Shown here in pieces: positions 31,731 to 44,389 of a DNA stretch of 64,000 bases. The notes below the pieces were generated by a model that saw only the letters and a list, made by a program, of their open reading frames with translations, made no database searches and was not told the DNA's origin. Origin of the DNA: Danio rerio (taxonomy: Eukaryota; Chordata; Actinopteri; Cypriniformes; Danionidae); assembly GCF_049306965.1 (NCBI RefSeq), contig NC_133178.1, positions 67,175,001 through 67,239,000 of the forward strand, written 5' to 3'. Position 1 is the stretch's first letter. Each line of letters opens with the position of its first letter. The translations under genes were made by a program, and so were the position numbers.

Positions 31731-32915
31731 TGACTTAGACAAACTCTGCCCTTGCTTTCACCCCACCCCAGCTGGCCCGCTTTGGCTCAAGGCATTCAGC
31801 GGGCCAAAAAAGCCTGGCCAATAGCCACATTTCCAATATTGTACCTGAAGCGAGCATGCCAGGGCCAGTCTCGTTTCCACTGTCACTTCCGGGGCCTGAT
31901 CGGGCCAAAGCGGGGCTACCTCGGGATCAGCATCTGGCCTTTTTTGGATTGCCAAAGAGAGCCAGCTGGGGGCTTCAGGTCGGAGTGAAAGGAGAGGCGG
32001 AGTGTGCCCGAGTCTGGTAAAGATTACGTGTCACCATTACACCAGTTTGTTACTTGCTCTTATGTTCTGAAACACCTTCCTTTTCTTAAGATAACTGAAT
32101 AATATGCAGCATCCCTAAATTATTCTCTTAAATAAAGGGGAATTACCTACTAAGTGTCATATAGCCTAGGGAAAAAACAATGCTTTAGGTCTCTCCGGAG
32201 CATTTGGCTGAATGTTTGACGGTGTTTATCAAAACGAGGCTGTTATAAAATACATTTTACAGCGAGTTATTAGGCCAGGGGTCACCAATCTCGGTCCTGG
32301 AGGGCCGGTGTCCCTGCAGGGTTTAGCTCCAACTTGCCTCAACACACCTGCCTGGGTGTTTCAAGTATACCTAGTAACACCTTGATTAGCTTGTTCAGGT
32401 GTTTTTGATTAGGGTTGGAGCTAAAATCTGCAGGACACTGGACATCCAGGAACAAGTTTGGTGACCCCTGTATTAGCGGAACATTTCTGTGGTGTTATAT
32501 TATGGATGGTTCTCTGGGTCATCCCTCCGGCAAGACCTCTCGATGCACGATGCGAACAGTCGATCGGTGAGTAAATAAATATAATGAATGAAAACACACA
32601 GGCCTGTGCCTATAGACATTTTCTGTACTGTAACGGGTCATCTGTTTGTTTGGGTTGTCTTCATTTTAATGCTCTCGTGATGATGTGATGGTGTGCTTTA
32701 CCTGCCTGATTCCTGCTGAACTGGACGGGTTGTGTGACGTTTGATTCGGGGAATGTTTTGGGGTTGGGGTTTGCATGACGCGCTAGCCTGACAGTGGAAA
32801 AGCGACATGATTTCAGCCCCACTGCTCATTTTTCCGGGCTATTGGCATGGCCTGGCCCGATAAAAGCTCTGGCTCACGCTGACCTGACAGTGGAAATGCG
32901 GAACATGAGCTGAAT
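31731..32915. mobile_element. GC-rich probable DNA-transposon remnant with nested hAT MITE
   Basis: Left part (AGCTGGCCCGCTTTGGCTCA, then GGGCCAAAAAAGCCTGGCCA) and right part (TATTGGCATGGCCTGGCCCG, then CTGACAGTGGAAATGCGG) share inverted GGCC-rich phrases and CAGTGGAAA-type motifs, suggesting one element split by the MITE at 32276. Clear ends not found. Confidence 0.4.
32276..32470. mobile_element. Complete hAT-type MITE with 8-bp target duplication
   Basis: Inverted ends CAGGGGTCACCAATCTCGGT and the complement ending GGTGACCCCTG. Flanks TATTAGGC (32268-32275) and TATTAGCG (32471-32478) are an 8-bp target duplication differing at the last two bases. Same family as 6257. Confidence 0.88.
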
Positions 32916-33570
32916 AAGAACCATCACTGGGAAGAAGCTACACATCTAAGATGGCGGAGCTCCGGGACAGTTAGTTTGCAGAGTACCAGGGCCTAAAGTT
33001 TGGAAAATGTTTAATGCATATTTAACATAGAATTTTTTTTTACTTGTTTTGAATATCAGAGAGTAAAAACTATTTTTTCCCCCAGTTTTGGAGAGTTTAA
33101 ATCATGTTTGGGACATTTCATATGCTGCAGAACAGTTGCAGGATGACACTGTTTGTCTGTAATAAAATATAAAACATTCAGAGTATTTTAAACGGACACA
33201 AATGTGCTGTCCACGTATGTAGACACTCTGGCCCCAGGAGGTTAAGAATAAAAAGATGTCTCGTATAATGAATAATTTGTTGGTATTATTAAAATGTTAT
33301 ATTCATAAATTTAAATTATTCAAAATTCCCCCAAGACTAGTGTTGTTTAACGAAGAATGTGTGATATATTTTGTTAGTTTTTTGTTATTTTATTTATTTA
33401 TATATGTTTGTATTATTATTAATGAGGATGGAAAGATTGTGAATATATGTAAATTTATTGTTATTTCAGTCTAAAAAGTGTTAATGCCTTTGTTACAGTT
33501 CAAGCATTGTTAAATAAAGCACAAAGATTGAGCAAGTTTGTGATTTAGTGGAGAGCAGTTATGAGAAGAG
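32916..33570. other. Unassigned AT-rich intergenic sequence
   Basis: No gene. A short plus-strand open frame at 33256-33474 is low-complexity and has no recognisable motif. Confidence 0.45.
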
Positions 33571-33579
33571 ACTTCATCA

Positions 33580-33761
33580 ACAGCCAGCCAATCAGCTTTC
33601 GCTGGACGCCCTCAAACAGCCAATCAGCTTTCTCTGATCAGCGTGCAGGCAAACACCCCGCCCACGGCGCTCAGTGTGAGGCGGAGAGTGCAGAGCTTTG
33701 CTGTTTGCTGTTGAATTGCTTTAACTCCACTTCTGTTTCGGGTGTTGTGCGTCTATTCAAA
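33580..33761 (+). promoter_or_regulatory. ZNF module 3: promoter with two CCAAT boxes and exon 1
   Basis: CCAAT at 33588-33592 and 33620-33624, a 32-bp tandem repeat (AGCCAATCAGCTTTCGCTGG, then ACGCC). Then the shared CACCCCGCCCACGGCGCTC and exon 1, with donor after 33761. Confidence 0.7.
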
Positions 33762-34949
33762 GTAAGTGTATTATATCTGACCTTTGTAGCGTTCGCAGAT
33801 TTGCTGCAATTATCTTGCGGGTTGAACTGCTTTAACATATGTGCTCAATGCTAATATAGTCTCTTGTTTTTAGCTCGATGCTAGGCTGTAAACACTTCTG
33901 TAATGCGTTACTCACGGGTTATCTGGCCACCTTTCATTTGTGTCTCCATCTCATTCCTTCACTAAGTGCTTGTTTCAGAGGTGTGTTGTAAACAACTTCC
34001 CAACAAACACATCTGTTACAGCGTAGAAATGTAAGACTGGAGAGGCCTGTAGCAGCTGAGGAGATCTGGGTTTACTACATTTGATGCTGGGTTATTTACA
34101 TATTGACTATTCTGCATATGAGAAGTAGACCTAAGAGTGTTTCAATACTGTTTAATATTGATTATTGATCTTTTTAACTTAATGTCTGCTTGTGTAAACT
34201 TTAAAGAGAAATAAATCCATAACAATTAATATAATCAATCTTTACTGCATACAAAACATTCATACAAACAATAGATTTATAATAAAGTTGCCAAAATAGA
34301 AATAAAAACGGCAACATTATAGAGAACATTAAACAGGTTATTTTGTTTTAACAGCATTTTTAAATAGTTTTTGCTTTATAAATGTTTAACTTTATTGCAA
34401 ACCCTTTATTTAGCAGTAAAACAGAATGTGGGATTAGTATAATAGTATAAAACACTTAATAATGAATGTATTACAGTATTGAGAGATAACTGTAGGCAAT
34501 CAGAGACATGATCACGCTGCACACATGAGATGTAGAATCGGCCACTCAACACTTACACACATATTTACTGAACAGGGAAGAGAAACCTATGTGTAACTTG
34601 TGTGAGAATATGTTGATGGTGAAACATATTTTAATAGAGTGTATATTTGTAAATGATATTAGAGAATGTTTTTATTCAGGAAATATTTGAAGGCAAATGT
34701 TTAAAAATGTGTTTTCTGGAGGAATTGTACAATATTGATCATTGATCAGACTGAAAGAGCTTATAAGACTTTATCAGTGTTGCTGTTATTTGTGTGTTTT
34801 TAACCAATTAATGATGTTTCAGAAACAGTTATGATCATCAATTATATATTGAATATTTAATACAAGTGTTGTCATGAATATAGCCAGTGCTGCTGATATA
34901 GCATTAAAATATAAATATAAGCGAACAGAATGTTAATTATAATAATTAT

Positions 34950-35005
34950 CTCCTCCTCCAGTGAAGCTCCTCCTCCTCCAGTGAAGCTCCTCCTCCTCCA
35001 GTTCA
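34950..35005 (+). repeat. Tandem polypyrimidine-CAG array before ZNF module 3 exon 2
   Basis: Three copies of the 20-bp CTCCTCCTCCTCCAGTGAAG unit; candidate acceptors lie at the end of each. Confidence 0.72.
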
Positions 35006-35069
35006 GCTGTAAACACTGTGATATTCCCATCAGGCTCCAGTGAAGAGTTTATTGAAGGACAGCGAGAAC

Positions 35070-38000
35070 ATGAGTGATCCAGAACCCTGCAGAATTAAAC
35101 ATGAAGACACTGAACAACAAATAGGTTGGTGTTTATTCCTGATCAGGGGGGGTTGTTGGGCTTCTGGGGCTTCAGCCCCGAAACTTTTGGGTTTAAGTTT
35201 AGTGCTTCTTCTGTTCTTGTCAACATAATGGCAGTGCGGTGCACCTCGCGTTTTTGAAACAGAAAAGTGTGTTCATTGTGATTAGCCCCTAAATGTGCAA
35301 CACATATTTGTAAACTCACGGGACACTAACACATGCATGTCTACAGACGTATTTTGTCAAAGAAGAATATTTCTGCTCACAGTTTGACAGATGAGCCGCA
35401 TCATAAACTCAACAAACAGGCTACTGATGATTTAGTGGACAACAAACCAACCTTTCTCCATTTGTAAAATCACAGTTATTAATAGTTCTTGTAGAACATC
35501 AGTTTGTAAAATAGCCTACGTAATCTACCAATCAAACAAATCCAAAGATTTTCTTAATTTTTGCTTAATGATAACTTCACACCAAATTGAGGCTTTACAG
35601 CTTATTAAACATGTATGCAAATTAATGCAATATCACATGTAAACAACACAATTGTTATGCAAAAAGTCAACACATGAGCCATCGTCTTTCATCACATGCA
35701 GCACGCGCACACGAACCGCGAGTGAGACGGAGGAAATAAGTTATAAACATAAGACATAATCTTTAATCTAATGACTTTTATTACAAATGTTGACAGAGGT
35801 TTGTGATATAACAATAACAGCGGAGCATTAATTAAATGCATGCTTCCTGTGGAGCGTTCAGTTTGAAGTAGCCTTGTATTTTTTATTTGACTGAAGAAAA
35901 GAACCTGATTGGACAAACAGCAGACCCTCAGCCTCCTCCACAGCACCAGCGCCATCTTCTGCTGCAAATGTCTTAAAGGGCCATGAAAGCCCCTCATTTC
36001 AGCAGGGTGTTTTCACATCTCTACTTTGGAAAAAGTCAGAAAAGTGGGTGTGTCCAGCTCTGTTTAGGGGGAGTGTCGGAGGAAGAAAAGTGGGAGGGTG
36101 TGGGAGTGTCTATTTGGGCACGCTGAGTTTTAGAGTCAAAATACACACAGACAGGAGAAAGTGATGGTGTTTAACCTACATGGACATCTGTAGTGGAATT
36201 ATTTGGCAAATTATTAAATGGTGGACTTTAACTGCAGTTTGGCTCTTTCATTCAGGGAATTCATTCATGCCCCTCGCGACAAACAAGATATTTGATTGGA
36301 GGATCTGCTGTAAGCGTGTATTTTTCATGCAATGTTTGATACCGCACGGCGAATGAGAGAAAAAAAACCCTCCGCATTTCCCGGAAACTTAGATGCACAC
36401 GGCAGGTAGCGTCAGAAAGCTGCGCGTGTTATTCCGGTCACTAAATGCGGTGAAAACCCTACACGAGGTTAAAGTTTGGTTGTGGTGCTAACATGTTTAC
36501 ACTCGGTGCAATAGTTAACTTAATTCGATACGAACAAACTGAATAAACAAAGAGCACTGGTCGCTCACTTACCAAATCTGTAGAGACAGGACAATCACCA
36601 GCAACTAGAGCCGCGTCTTTATTTAGAGGAGACGAGCAGCGAATCCGGATCTCAGCGTTTGCAGATGAGAACAGCTCTCAGGTAAACAATAATCCTCCTT
36701 AGACACGTAAGTTATTGTTGTCGAGCGTCGCGTACACTGTTAATCCACACGTGACTCCAGCTGCGCTCTCACAGAGAGAAAATGAAAACAAAACTTAACG
36801 GCAGCAAACTATAAAAGCAACACTTCACGCTTGTTTTGCCAACACAACGTGGCGTCTCTGTCGTCTAAACACTGTGACAGTAATGAATATTAATGAAGTT
36901 GCACAATAGAGCGCGCTGATTGGTTTGAACCAAGCTTTACTCATGCATTAATGCAGCACACTGTAAGACGTAATAAGACACACTCTGGCACAGACGTCCA
37001 GTCTGCACGCTGGAATACACAATATTATCTCATGACCGTGACGCAGCCTTAAAAATTTGTTTAAAACCGGAAGTACGAATTTGCTTGAAATAACGCAAAA
37101 ACAACCAATTTACACTTTTTAGTGAAATATAGGCGTCCTAATAGTGTTTTTAGCAGTGTGGGACACATATACCACTGTCAACAGCTCAACACATGTGTTC
37201 TGGTGTTTCGTGACCCTTTAGAAAGAGAGTTCGCAGGACTGCTTACAACCTAGAAGACAAGAAAAAATAAGTGATATTGGCCTTGATTTCACTTCTTATC
37301 TTCTGATATTGTTTAGAAGAAAACACTTTTCATAATACTTTTAAATAAATGGTGCAAAGCATAATCGTTGAACAGTCTTATCTCAGCTGTTTTTTAAGCA
37401 CTTTACACTCTTGTTCCTTTACTCTTGTTATTACCGTCAATAATTGCAGTAAGTCCTTCTGTGCAGTTTCTCTCCATCCCTCAACCCCAACCAAACAAAT
37501 AAGTTCAGGCTCAGGATCTGTTCTTACTTTAACCCCTGTGGATGGGGCTAATTGAGATGGAGCTATTTAATGAAGTGCTTGCGCGTTTGTATCATTAAAC
37601 GCTGTTTAAACGCAGCCAGGCTATGTCAAGATTGGGATAGGCTATACTTTGATTATTTAAATAGTTTTGTTGTTGTTGCGTGTCAGATGCATTCTACGTA
37701 AATTTCTCTTAAATGTGCGCATGTGGCGAACATTTGTAGTGAAAACAGGTCACATGGCAACGATTTTATGCACAAATGCTCCCAAATATATTTTGAGGTC
37801 TCCTAGATAAAATTTCGGGTGCATGTGACCAAACCGGTCACAATTTGGAGCCCTGGTATTATTATGGGTCGAGCACTGTTGATCGTATTGGAATTGCTCC
37901 ATTTCTTCTTCTTCTCTAGAACGAATTGGGATTTTTGAGGGTCTAAACATGCTCAAACTCACAAAACTTTGCACATGCGCCAGAAGGGTCAAACATTTAT

Positions 38001-39274
38001 GTTTATTATAAGTTTTGGAAGTGAGTGTGGCAAAATGACTCGACAGCGCCACCTCTGCACTTTTTGACAAAGTGGCCCCCGAGCTACATTTCACCCACAT
38101 CAGACATGCCAATACCTACGATAAACTCTCTTGAAGTCAGATGTTTCCAACTTCCTCATCAATATTACAGTTTGTGTAGCCAGTGTTTGTGTTTTTTGAC
38201 TTCAGCCTTTTAGACATTATAAAAACAAATGTTTGTTTTATTTCAGACCAAATTGAAGAGAATACCGAGATTAAAGAGGAGGAACATCATGTCAAAGTTG
38301 AGGACAAAAATCATTTACAGACTGATGATATTAAGAAAAAGAAAAAGCAAAATCGTTTCATTCAGTGTGGAAAGAGTTGTGAAGAAAAAGCCAATCTTAA
38401 AATTCACATGAGGATCCACACTGGAGAGAAACTGTTCACATGCACTCAGTGTGGAAGGAGTTTCAGCCAATCACCACACCTTAATAAACACATGAGGATC
38501 CACACTGGAGAGAAACCATACACATGCACTCAGTGTGGGAAGAGTTTCAGCCAATCATCATCGCTTTATAGACACATGAGGAGCCACACTGGAGAGAGGC
38601 CGTTCACGTGCACTCGGTGTGGGAGGAGTTTCAGCAACTCATCAGACCTTAATGATCACATGAGGATCCACACTGGAGAGAAACCATTCACTTGCACTTG
38701 GTGTGGGAAGAGTTACAGCAACTCATCAAACCTTATTGTACACAAGAGGATCCACACTGGAGAGAAACCATTCACTTGCACTCAGTGTGGGAAGAGTTAC
38801 AGGAACTCATCAAACCTTATTGTGCACATGAGGATCCACACTGGAGAGAGACCATACACATGCACTCAGTGTGGGAAGACTTTCAACCAATCATCATCGC
38901 TTTATAGACACATGAGGAGCCACACTGGAGAGAAACCATTCACATGCACTTGGTGTGGGAGGAGTTTCAGCAACTCATCAAACCTTATTGTACACAAGAG
39001 GATCCACACTGGAGAGAAACCATTCACTTGCACTTGGTGTGGGAGGAGTTTCAGCAACTCATCAGACCTTAATGATCACATGAGGATCCACACTGGAGAG
39101 AAACCATTCACTTGCACTCAGTGTGGGAAGAGTTACAGGAACTCATCAAACCTTATTGTGCACATGAGGATCCACACTGGAGAGAGGCCGTTCACGTGCA
39201 CTCGGTGTGGGAAGAGTTTCAGCCAATCATCACACCTTAATCGACACATGATGATCCACACTGGTGTGAGATAA
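35070..39274 (+). CDS. C2H2 zinc-finger protein, FiNZ-type N-terminus (ZNF module 3, 10 fingers)
   Basis: Exons 35070-35124 and 38247-39274 join to 360 aa, the longest protein of the cluster. After the shared 18-residue start comes [21 protein letters not shown] first finger is broken: [20 protein letters not shown] keeps only one of the two zinc Cys, apparently through a 6-nt in-frame loss. Ten intact fingers follow. Fingers 2-5 (QSSSLYR, NSSDLND, NSSNLIV, NSSNLIV) and 6-9 ([28 protein letters not shown]) are near copies, a recent internal duplication. The stop follows TGVR. Intron 2 (3,122 nt) contains a ~1.25-kb DNA element, and the 450 bp before the finger exon is shared with 53,100-53,567. 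Confidence 0.87.
35972..37222. mobile_element. Non-autonomous DNA transposon in ZNF module 3 intron 2
   Basis: Left end TTAAAGGGCCATGAAAGCCC. Right end, inverted, CTAAAGGGTCACGAAACACC. Length about 1.25 kb, no transposase. A diverged internal piece (AATCTGTAGAGACAGGACAA, then GGAGACGAGCAGCGAAT) recurs at about 48905-49235, inside the second intron of module 4. Confidence 0.6.
37223..37779. other. Unassigned intron sequence
   Basis: Second intron of ZNF module 3. Nothing recognised. Confidence 0.45.
37780..38246 (+). repeat. Duplicated flank upstream of finger exon (also 53,100-53,567)
   Basis: Shares TTGGAATTGCTCCATTTCTT, ACATGCTCAAACTCACAAAA, CGACAGCGCCACCTCTGCAC and GTTTGTGTAGCCAGTGTTTG with 53,100-53,567 almost base for base. 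A shortened form is at 49,800-50,003. Ends at the acceptor TTTTATTTCAG. Confidence 0.85.
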
Positions 39275-39302
39275 GGTTCATAAACATCTGGCAAACAGCA
39301 CC

Positions 39303-40420
39303 AGGGCTGCAACATTGAATTGATTAAAATCAATTACTAAAAGCGTTGGCAATGAGTTTCCTAATCGATTCGTCATGTCGCGCGATGTGGAGACGATTTA
39401 TTATTAAATAAACTTTAGTTGAGCGCGGAGCGGAGTGAACGCACTCTCCCTCTCTCGAGCACAGCAGAGTCCGGCGCCTCATAGACAGGACGGAGCAAAA
39501 AAAGGAGCAGAGGTAACGTTAGAGGAAAGATGCATGGCGAAGGCAGAGGAATCTGTGTGACTGTAGTCATCCAAGGTGTCGAAGAATTTCATACTAAATA
39601 AACAAAAAGAATTCTGTTAACGGCCAAATACGAAAACGTGACGAGCCAAGCACCACTGCAATGATCCCGCAGCTGAAACGCAAACATGTTGGAGTCTTGA
39701 TGAGGAGGAAGGGAGCAACAGCAGGGTAAATCACTACAGAATCCTGCTTTTGTTCTGTTTTGAAGTGAGGAGTGTGATGTCCCTGGTGCTGCTGTTTACT
39801 TATCCAGCTTGACAAGCGTAACGTGAAAATGTCAAACTGAGCTTTGGTGTGCTAGCTGGCGCTGAGCTAGGGAAAGATGTGTCATATTATCACAATTATG
39901 CAGTGTTTTAACCACCCAATGCTTATTTTATGTCTTAGACATGTAAATACACACAAGTACTAGTAAAACAGCACATTTAGAGGTTGTAAAACACACAAGA
40001 AAATCTATGGAAGTCTTACAGTCCACTCAAATATATTTTGCCCATGTGTATAATTCAAGTCAGATACACGTAGTGAAAGTAACTATAACATTTGTTCAAA
40101 ATTACATTATTTTAATTTGTTCTTTAATTTGGTTTGCAGTATACCAGGGCCTTACGTTTGTAAATCCTATTAATTTGTCTTGTGTATTTGCTTCTTTTAT
40201 TAATAAAGTTTCTTAACTTTTTAAGTTCAAGATTCTTTCTAGTGTACTACATTTACTTTAAGTAGAATACAAACTTGATGAATATTTCATGATTTCAGCA
40301 GAGAGAGTTAAATCAACAATATTAAAACACTATTTGTAAAATCTGTTTCCATTAGCTCATTAGTAAAAAGAGTTTAAAATGAACACAACCTATATCATGT
40401 TAAGATAAATCAGCTAATTG
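39303..40420. mobile_element. hAT-derived 3' flank of ZNF module 3, shared with 50,942-52,170
   Basis: Begins like a hAT end (CAGGGCTGCAACATTGAATT). From about 39498 it matches the flank of module 4 at about 51047 onward. A fragment resembling a BED-type zinc-finger exon of a hAT transposase can be read on the plus strand around 39650-39725 (STTAMIPQLKRKH, then GATAG before GTAAAT). Degraded. Confidence 0.5.
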
Positions 40421-40424
40421 TACA

Positions 40425-40905
40425 AACTCGCAGTCTCAACAGGGAATCCCAGACTTCCAAGGTACTAGAACATCCATCAGGGTTAAAGCACTCCACAAAC
40501 TGTGCATGGGCATGCTCCCATGATCCCACAACCACCCTAGTGTGGGTGTAGACCTGGTTCTGTGTTACACAGCCTGAATTAAATCAGCATTGATTTTCTA
40601 GGATCTATGATTCAACCATATGCTGGCTTCTCCTCTCCAGTACCCCGGCATAGACTTTTCCAGGAGGGAACACACCCCTTGGTCCCCCTTCTTTAGAATT
40701 GGAACCACCACCCCAATTGCCCAGTCTAGAGGTACTGTCCCCTAAATCAATGTAGAAGCATGTTAGACAGGAAAGCCCTATAAGATCCAGAGACTTGAGC
40801 TACAAAGGGTGGATCCTATAGACAAACTAGCACAAAAGTCCAGCAGAACACCATTCAGGGAGGCCATTCCTGCCAGGCGACTGACCAATCAGAATCAAGT
40901 ATTCC
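40425..40905 (-). mobile_element. LINE fragment, antisense
   Basis: Shares ACCACCCTAGTGTGGGTGTA, GTTCTGTGTTACACAGCCTG and CAGTACCCCGGCATAGACTT with the RT region of the copies at 52385 and 55180, ending with an endonuclease-region piece near 40840-40900. Heavily deleted. Confidence 0.75.
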
Positions 40906-41890
40906 AGACAGCCGTGTAATAATCCCAGATAACAACCACAGAAACTAACAGTCACTGATCACATCAATATAACACATTCACATCTGTCAAGCTGCTGTTT
41001 TAACTGTGGCTCCATCTTGTGTCTGAATAATATGTAGGTTAGCATGCGCTCCATTCAGAAATGTTGGTTTCTGTTAGCTTTGCCTTTAAGTAAAGATATT
41101 ACACTGTGTTTAGAGCGGTGTTTAGTGTTTAATGTTTTGTGGCAGGTAGCCATGTAATAATCTGTATAAGGTATATCCAGGTCATTGTTTTGCAGAATAA
41201 AGGCCTTCAGTCTTCTACAACAGCTGCTGATAAACCTGTCTGCTTCAGGGCATGTGTCCACCGAAGCATTTTTTTGCGTTGCAGAAATGTTAGCGCTGTT
41301 CTAGTAATGCTTAACTGTGAGCGCTTTCACTGTCAAAGCTTTTAAAAACACTGAGCGTGCTTTGTGCCGAGTATAAAACAGACGGCTGCACCGCCGGCAT
41401 TCCATTGCCAACATCAGAGAAATTACATTCAGCGCAGAAATCTTATGTGCAAGCACACTCTTATTCTGCTACCTCACCTTGTGTTAGTCAATTGCGTCCT
41501 GTTAAATCATGAAAGAACCACGTCATTTTGAAAGTCGAGTAAAATTTCATTTGCCACATCCAGACCTGATTGTCGCCAGACCTGCTTAATCAAGAAAGCA
41601 GGTAAATTGGAACCTTTTGGAAGGTGTGCATCCCGTTACATCTGGCATAAAGTCAAAATCCAGACCTGAAACTGATCGAGATGCTGTGATTTTTTTTTAT
41701 TTTTTTCAATTAATTCGAATTTACGTTTTGACAACGATTTAATTTCATATTAAAACAAGAAATCGCAATTTTTTTATTTATCTGTTTTTTATACAAATAC
41801 GCCATGGATTTTAGAATTATAAACAAGTTTCTTTACACACACCGGCGCCGCCCAGCCACGATTCAGGATGCAGTTCATATTTCAGCCGCG
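40906..41890. other. Unassigned intergenic sequence with one shared repeat piece
   Basis: About 41595-41690 (AAAGCAGGTAAATTGGAACC, then ATCCCGTTACATCTGG) matches 57285-57380. Otherwise nothing recognised. Confidence 0.45.
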
Positions 41891-41914
41891 CAACAGAGCT
41901 TAGCATCCGCCAAT

Positions 41915-42515
41915 CAATGCCTTAGCAACCACTCAGAACACCCTAGCAACAACCTAGAACACCTCAGCAAACGCCTAACAACACATTAGCATCGACCTAG
42001 AACATCTTAGCAGGCGCCTAGCAACACCTTAGCAACCACTTAGAACACCCTAGCAATGCCTCTAGCCCCCACTTAGCAACACCTTAGCAACCATTTAGAA
42101 CACCCTCTGCAAAACCTTAGCAACAACCTAGAACCCCTTAGCAACGGCCTAGCAACACTTTACCAATCACTCAGAACACCTTAGTAATGCCTTAGCAACC
42201 ACTTAGCAACACTTTAGTGACCACTCAGAACACCCTAGCAACCACCAAGTAACATCTTAGTCACCTCCTAGAACACCTTAGCAACCGCCTAGCAACGACC
42301 TAGAACATCTTAGTAGCCGCCTTGCAACACCTTAGCAACCACTCAGAAAACCCGAGCAACCACCTAGCTATGCCTTATCAACCGCCTAGCAACCATCCAG
42401 AACACCCTAGTAACCGCCTAGTAACACCTTAGCAACCATTCATAACACCCTAGCAACCACTTAGCAACACCTTAGCATACACTCAGAACCTCCTATTAAC
42501 CGCCTAGCGAGAAAC
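41915..42515. repeat. Minisatellite of CTTAGCAACCAC-type units
   Basis: About 600 bp of variants of CCTTAGCAACCACTCAGAAC, then ACCCTAGCAACCGCCTAG. Irregular period of roughly 20-40 bp built from AGCAAC and AGAACACC blocks. Confidence 0.88.
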
Positions 42516-43885
42516 TTCCCTGTTCTTTTTTTATTGTTGCTGTGGTACAACACAACTGAAGTAATAAACAAATTATTCAGTAGGCTTCAGTTATTATACA
42601 CCAGCGCAATCATTAATGAAGCGTTTGTAAGAGTTGGACACATTATGCTTTACTATGTGCTCCAAAAACCTGTTTATCATTAACTGCTAGTTTATTTCCC
42701 CCATGTGGATTTCTTCCAGACTTCATGAAATAACAGATGAGAGCATACAGAAGCGTGGACGCATCGTCTACACTGTTATTATTTATTTATTTATTTTTGT
42801 AAGGGGTAAACGGTGCTCCACAATAACAATAATAACCGTCTAGTTTTGTCGCAGGGTTGCATTTCTCCTGTTCTGTGGACAAACTTACTATCAACAAACA
42901 TTCGCCACTGCTGCGCATCTCGATGGTCACGCTACTGTTGTTCGTCCCACCGAAACGCCAGTAAAGACGTGGATTACTGCAAAAGAAGACGGAGATTTGA
43001 TTGCAGCGATGACATGGCAGCGTATGTTATTATTCTCCTGGATATTGTATAAGTGTGGTGATTGGGAAATTTTGTTGCACGGCACTGCGAAAAAGAGTTA
43101 AACGAGATGATTAGACATTGAAAAAGCGAGCGATCGGTCCATATTTTACATTTCTGGCAGAGAGGTCATGTTTTGATCCTCAATTGGTCACACACAGTCA
43201 TGTGATGTGATTTCAGATATCACTAAGCTTGAACAAACTTGCGTTTCCAGTCTGACGTATCCGCGTGCGTATGAATGGAAGACTATAGGGAGAAAAGTCC
43301 AGTGTGACCGCAGCTTAGTTTGACTAAATAGTTTCCAGGCACATCAGTTGAAAACCACGAGCCACACGACAAGAACTGACCGGTCAGCTTCATGCTTTAT
43401 ATGGAATATAGACAATTCAGTAGACTACTTACCTCAGACAAACACTGCAGTGCTTCTGCATACTGTGGATGTCAGTGGTTACAGGTGTCCAGTTCTCTTC
43501 ATGTCTTCTTTTGGGTTTAAAAGGGGAAATGGGTTTAGCACAAGGGAATGAAGAGAGAATGTTAAGTTTTGGGGGAACTCTGTAAGTCTTTTGAACACGT
43601 CGAGCTGCTGTGATGAACCCACTGTAATGTTTCTCAGTGAATATTACATTACTGATAGAGCTGCAGGTGATTTAGTATTTTTAGGTATATTTTAGATGTT
43701 TTAAAAGTAACTTCATAGTAAAGTAATTAGAAATCTGATCTCTTTTTACATGAAGTCATTAGTAATGTAAACAGATTACAGTTTTCCAGTAGTCATCAGT
43801 AAACCATTACTTTTATTAAAGTAACTTAACACTGCTGGGTTGTAAATTTACATTCATATATTTAAAATTTAGTTAATAAGATTAA
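42516..43885. other. Unassigned intergenic sequence, probably transposon-derived
   Basis: No host gene seen. The region 42840-43060 has a short open frame without known motifs. About 43250-43320 (CCGCGTGCGTATGAATGGAA, then AAAAGTCCAGTGTGACCGC) reads like the end of a dispersed element. Confidence 0.4.
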
Positions 43886-43887
43886 AA

Positions 43888-43928
<41 letters not shown>

Positions 43929-43929
43929 T
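43888..43929. repeat. (GT)n(AT)n microsatellite
   Basis: GTGTGT run followed directly by ATATAT. Confidence 0.95.
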
Positions 43930-44004
43930 ATGTACAGGCTCTGTTCTGCAATTAACAAAACCTTAAAAGAAGTAAATCTGACCACTAATTTCCCTCTGTT
44001 GTCG

Positions 44005-44225
44005 GCAGACAACAAGCAGCCAATCAGCTTTCACTGAGCATCTAGAGGCAGCCAATCGGCTTTCGCTAAACGCCAACAGGCAGCCAATCGGCTTTCTTTG
44101 ATCAGCGTAGAGGCAAATCTCCCGCCCACGGCGCTCAGTGTGAGGCGGAGAGTGCAGAGCTTTGCTGTTTGCTGATGAATTGCTTTAACTCCACTTCTGT
44201 TTCGGGTGTTGTGCGTCTATTCAAA
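44005..44225 (+). promoter_or_regulatory. ZNF module 4: promoter with three CCAAT boxes and exon 1
   Basis: CCAAT at 44020-44024, 44052-44056 and 44084-44088, exactly 32 bp apart, in units GCAGCCAATC(A/G)GCTTTC. Then CTCCCGCCCACGGCGCTC and exon 1 (one change, GCTGATGAATTG), donor after 44225. Confidence 0.72.
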
Positions 44226-44389
44226 GTAAGTGTATTATATCTGACCTTTGTAGCGTTCGCAGATTTGCTGCAATTATCTTGCGGGTTGAACTGCTTTAAC
44301 ATATGTGCTCAATGCTAATATAGTCTCTTGTTTTTAGCTCGATGCTAGGCTGTAAACACTTCTGTAATGCGTTACTCACGGGTTATCTG

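Noticed and set aside
35040-35228. Longer N-terminus for the MSDPEP exon (KSLLKDSEN upstream in frame) or read-through into GWCLFLI
   Set aside because: The upstream frame lacks an ATG (it would start at GTG), and the read-through crosses a conserved GT donor that joins in phase to finger exons in all modules.
39594-39815. Minus-strand peptide MSSWISKQQHQGHHTPHFKT... conserved at 51008-51358
   Set aside because: Conservation is explained by duplication of the whole flank; the plus strand fits a hAT BED-finger fragment better, and neither shows a complete gene.
41804-41989. 61-codon open frame partly in the AGCAAC minisatellite
   Set aside because: No domain or splice context; its end is repeat sequence.
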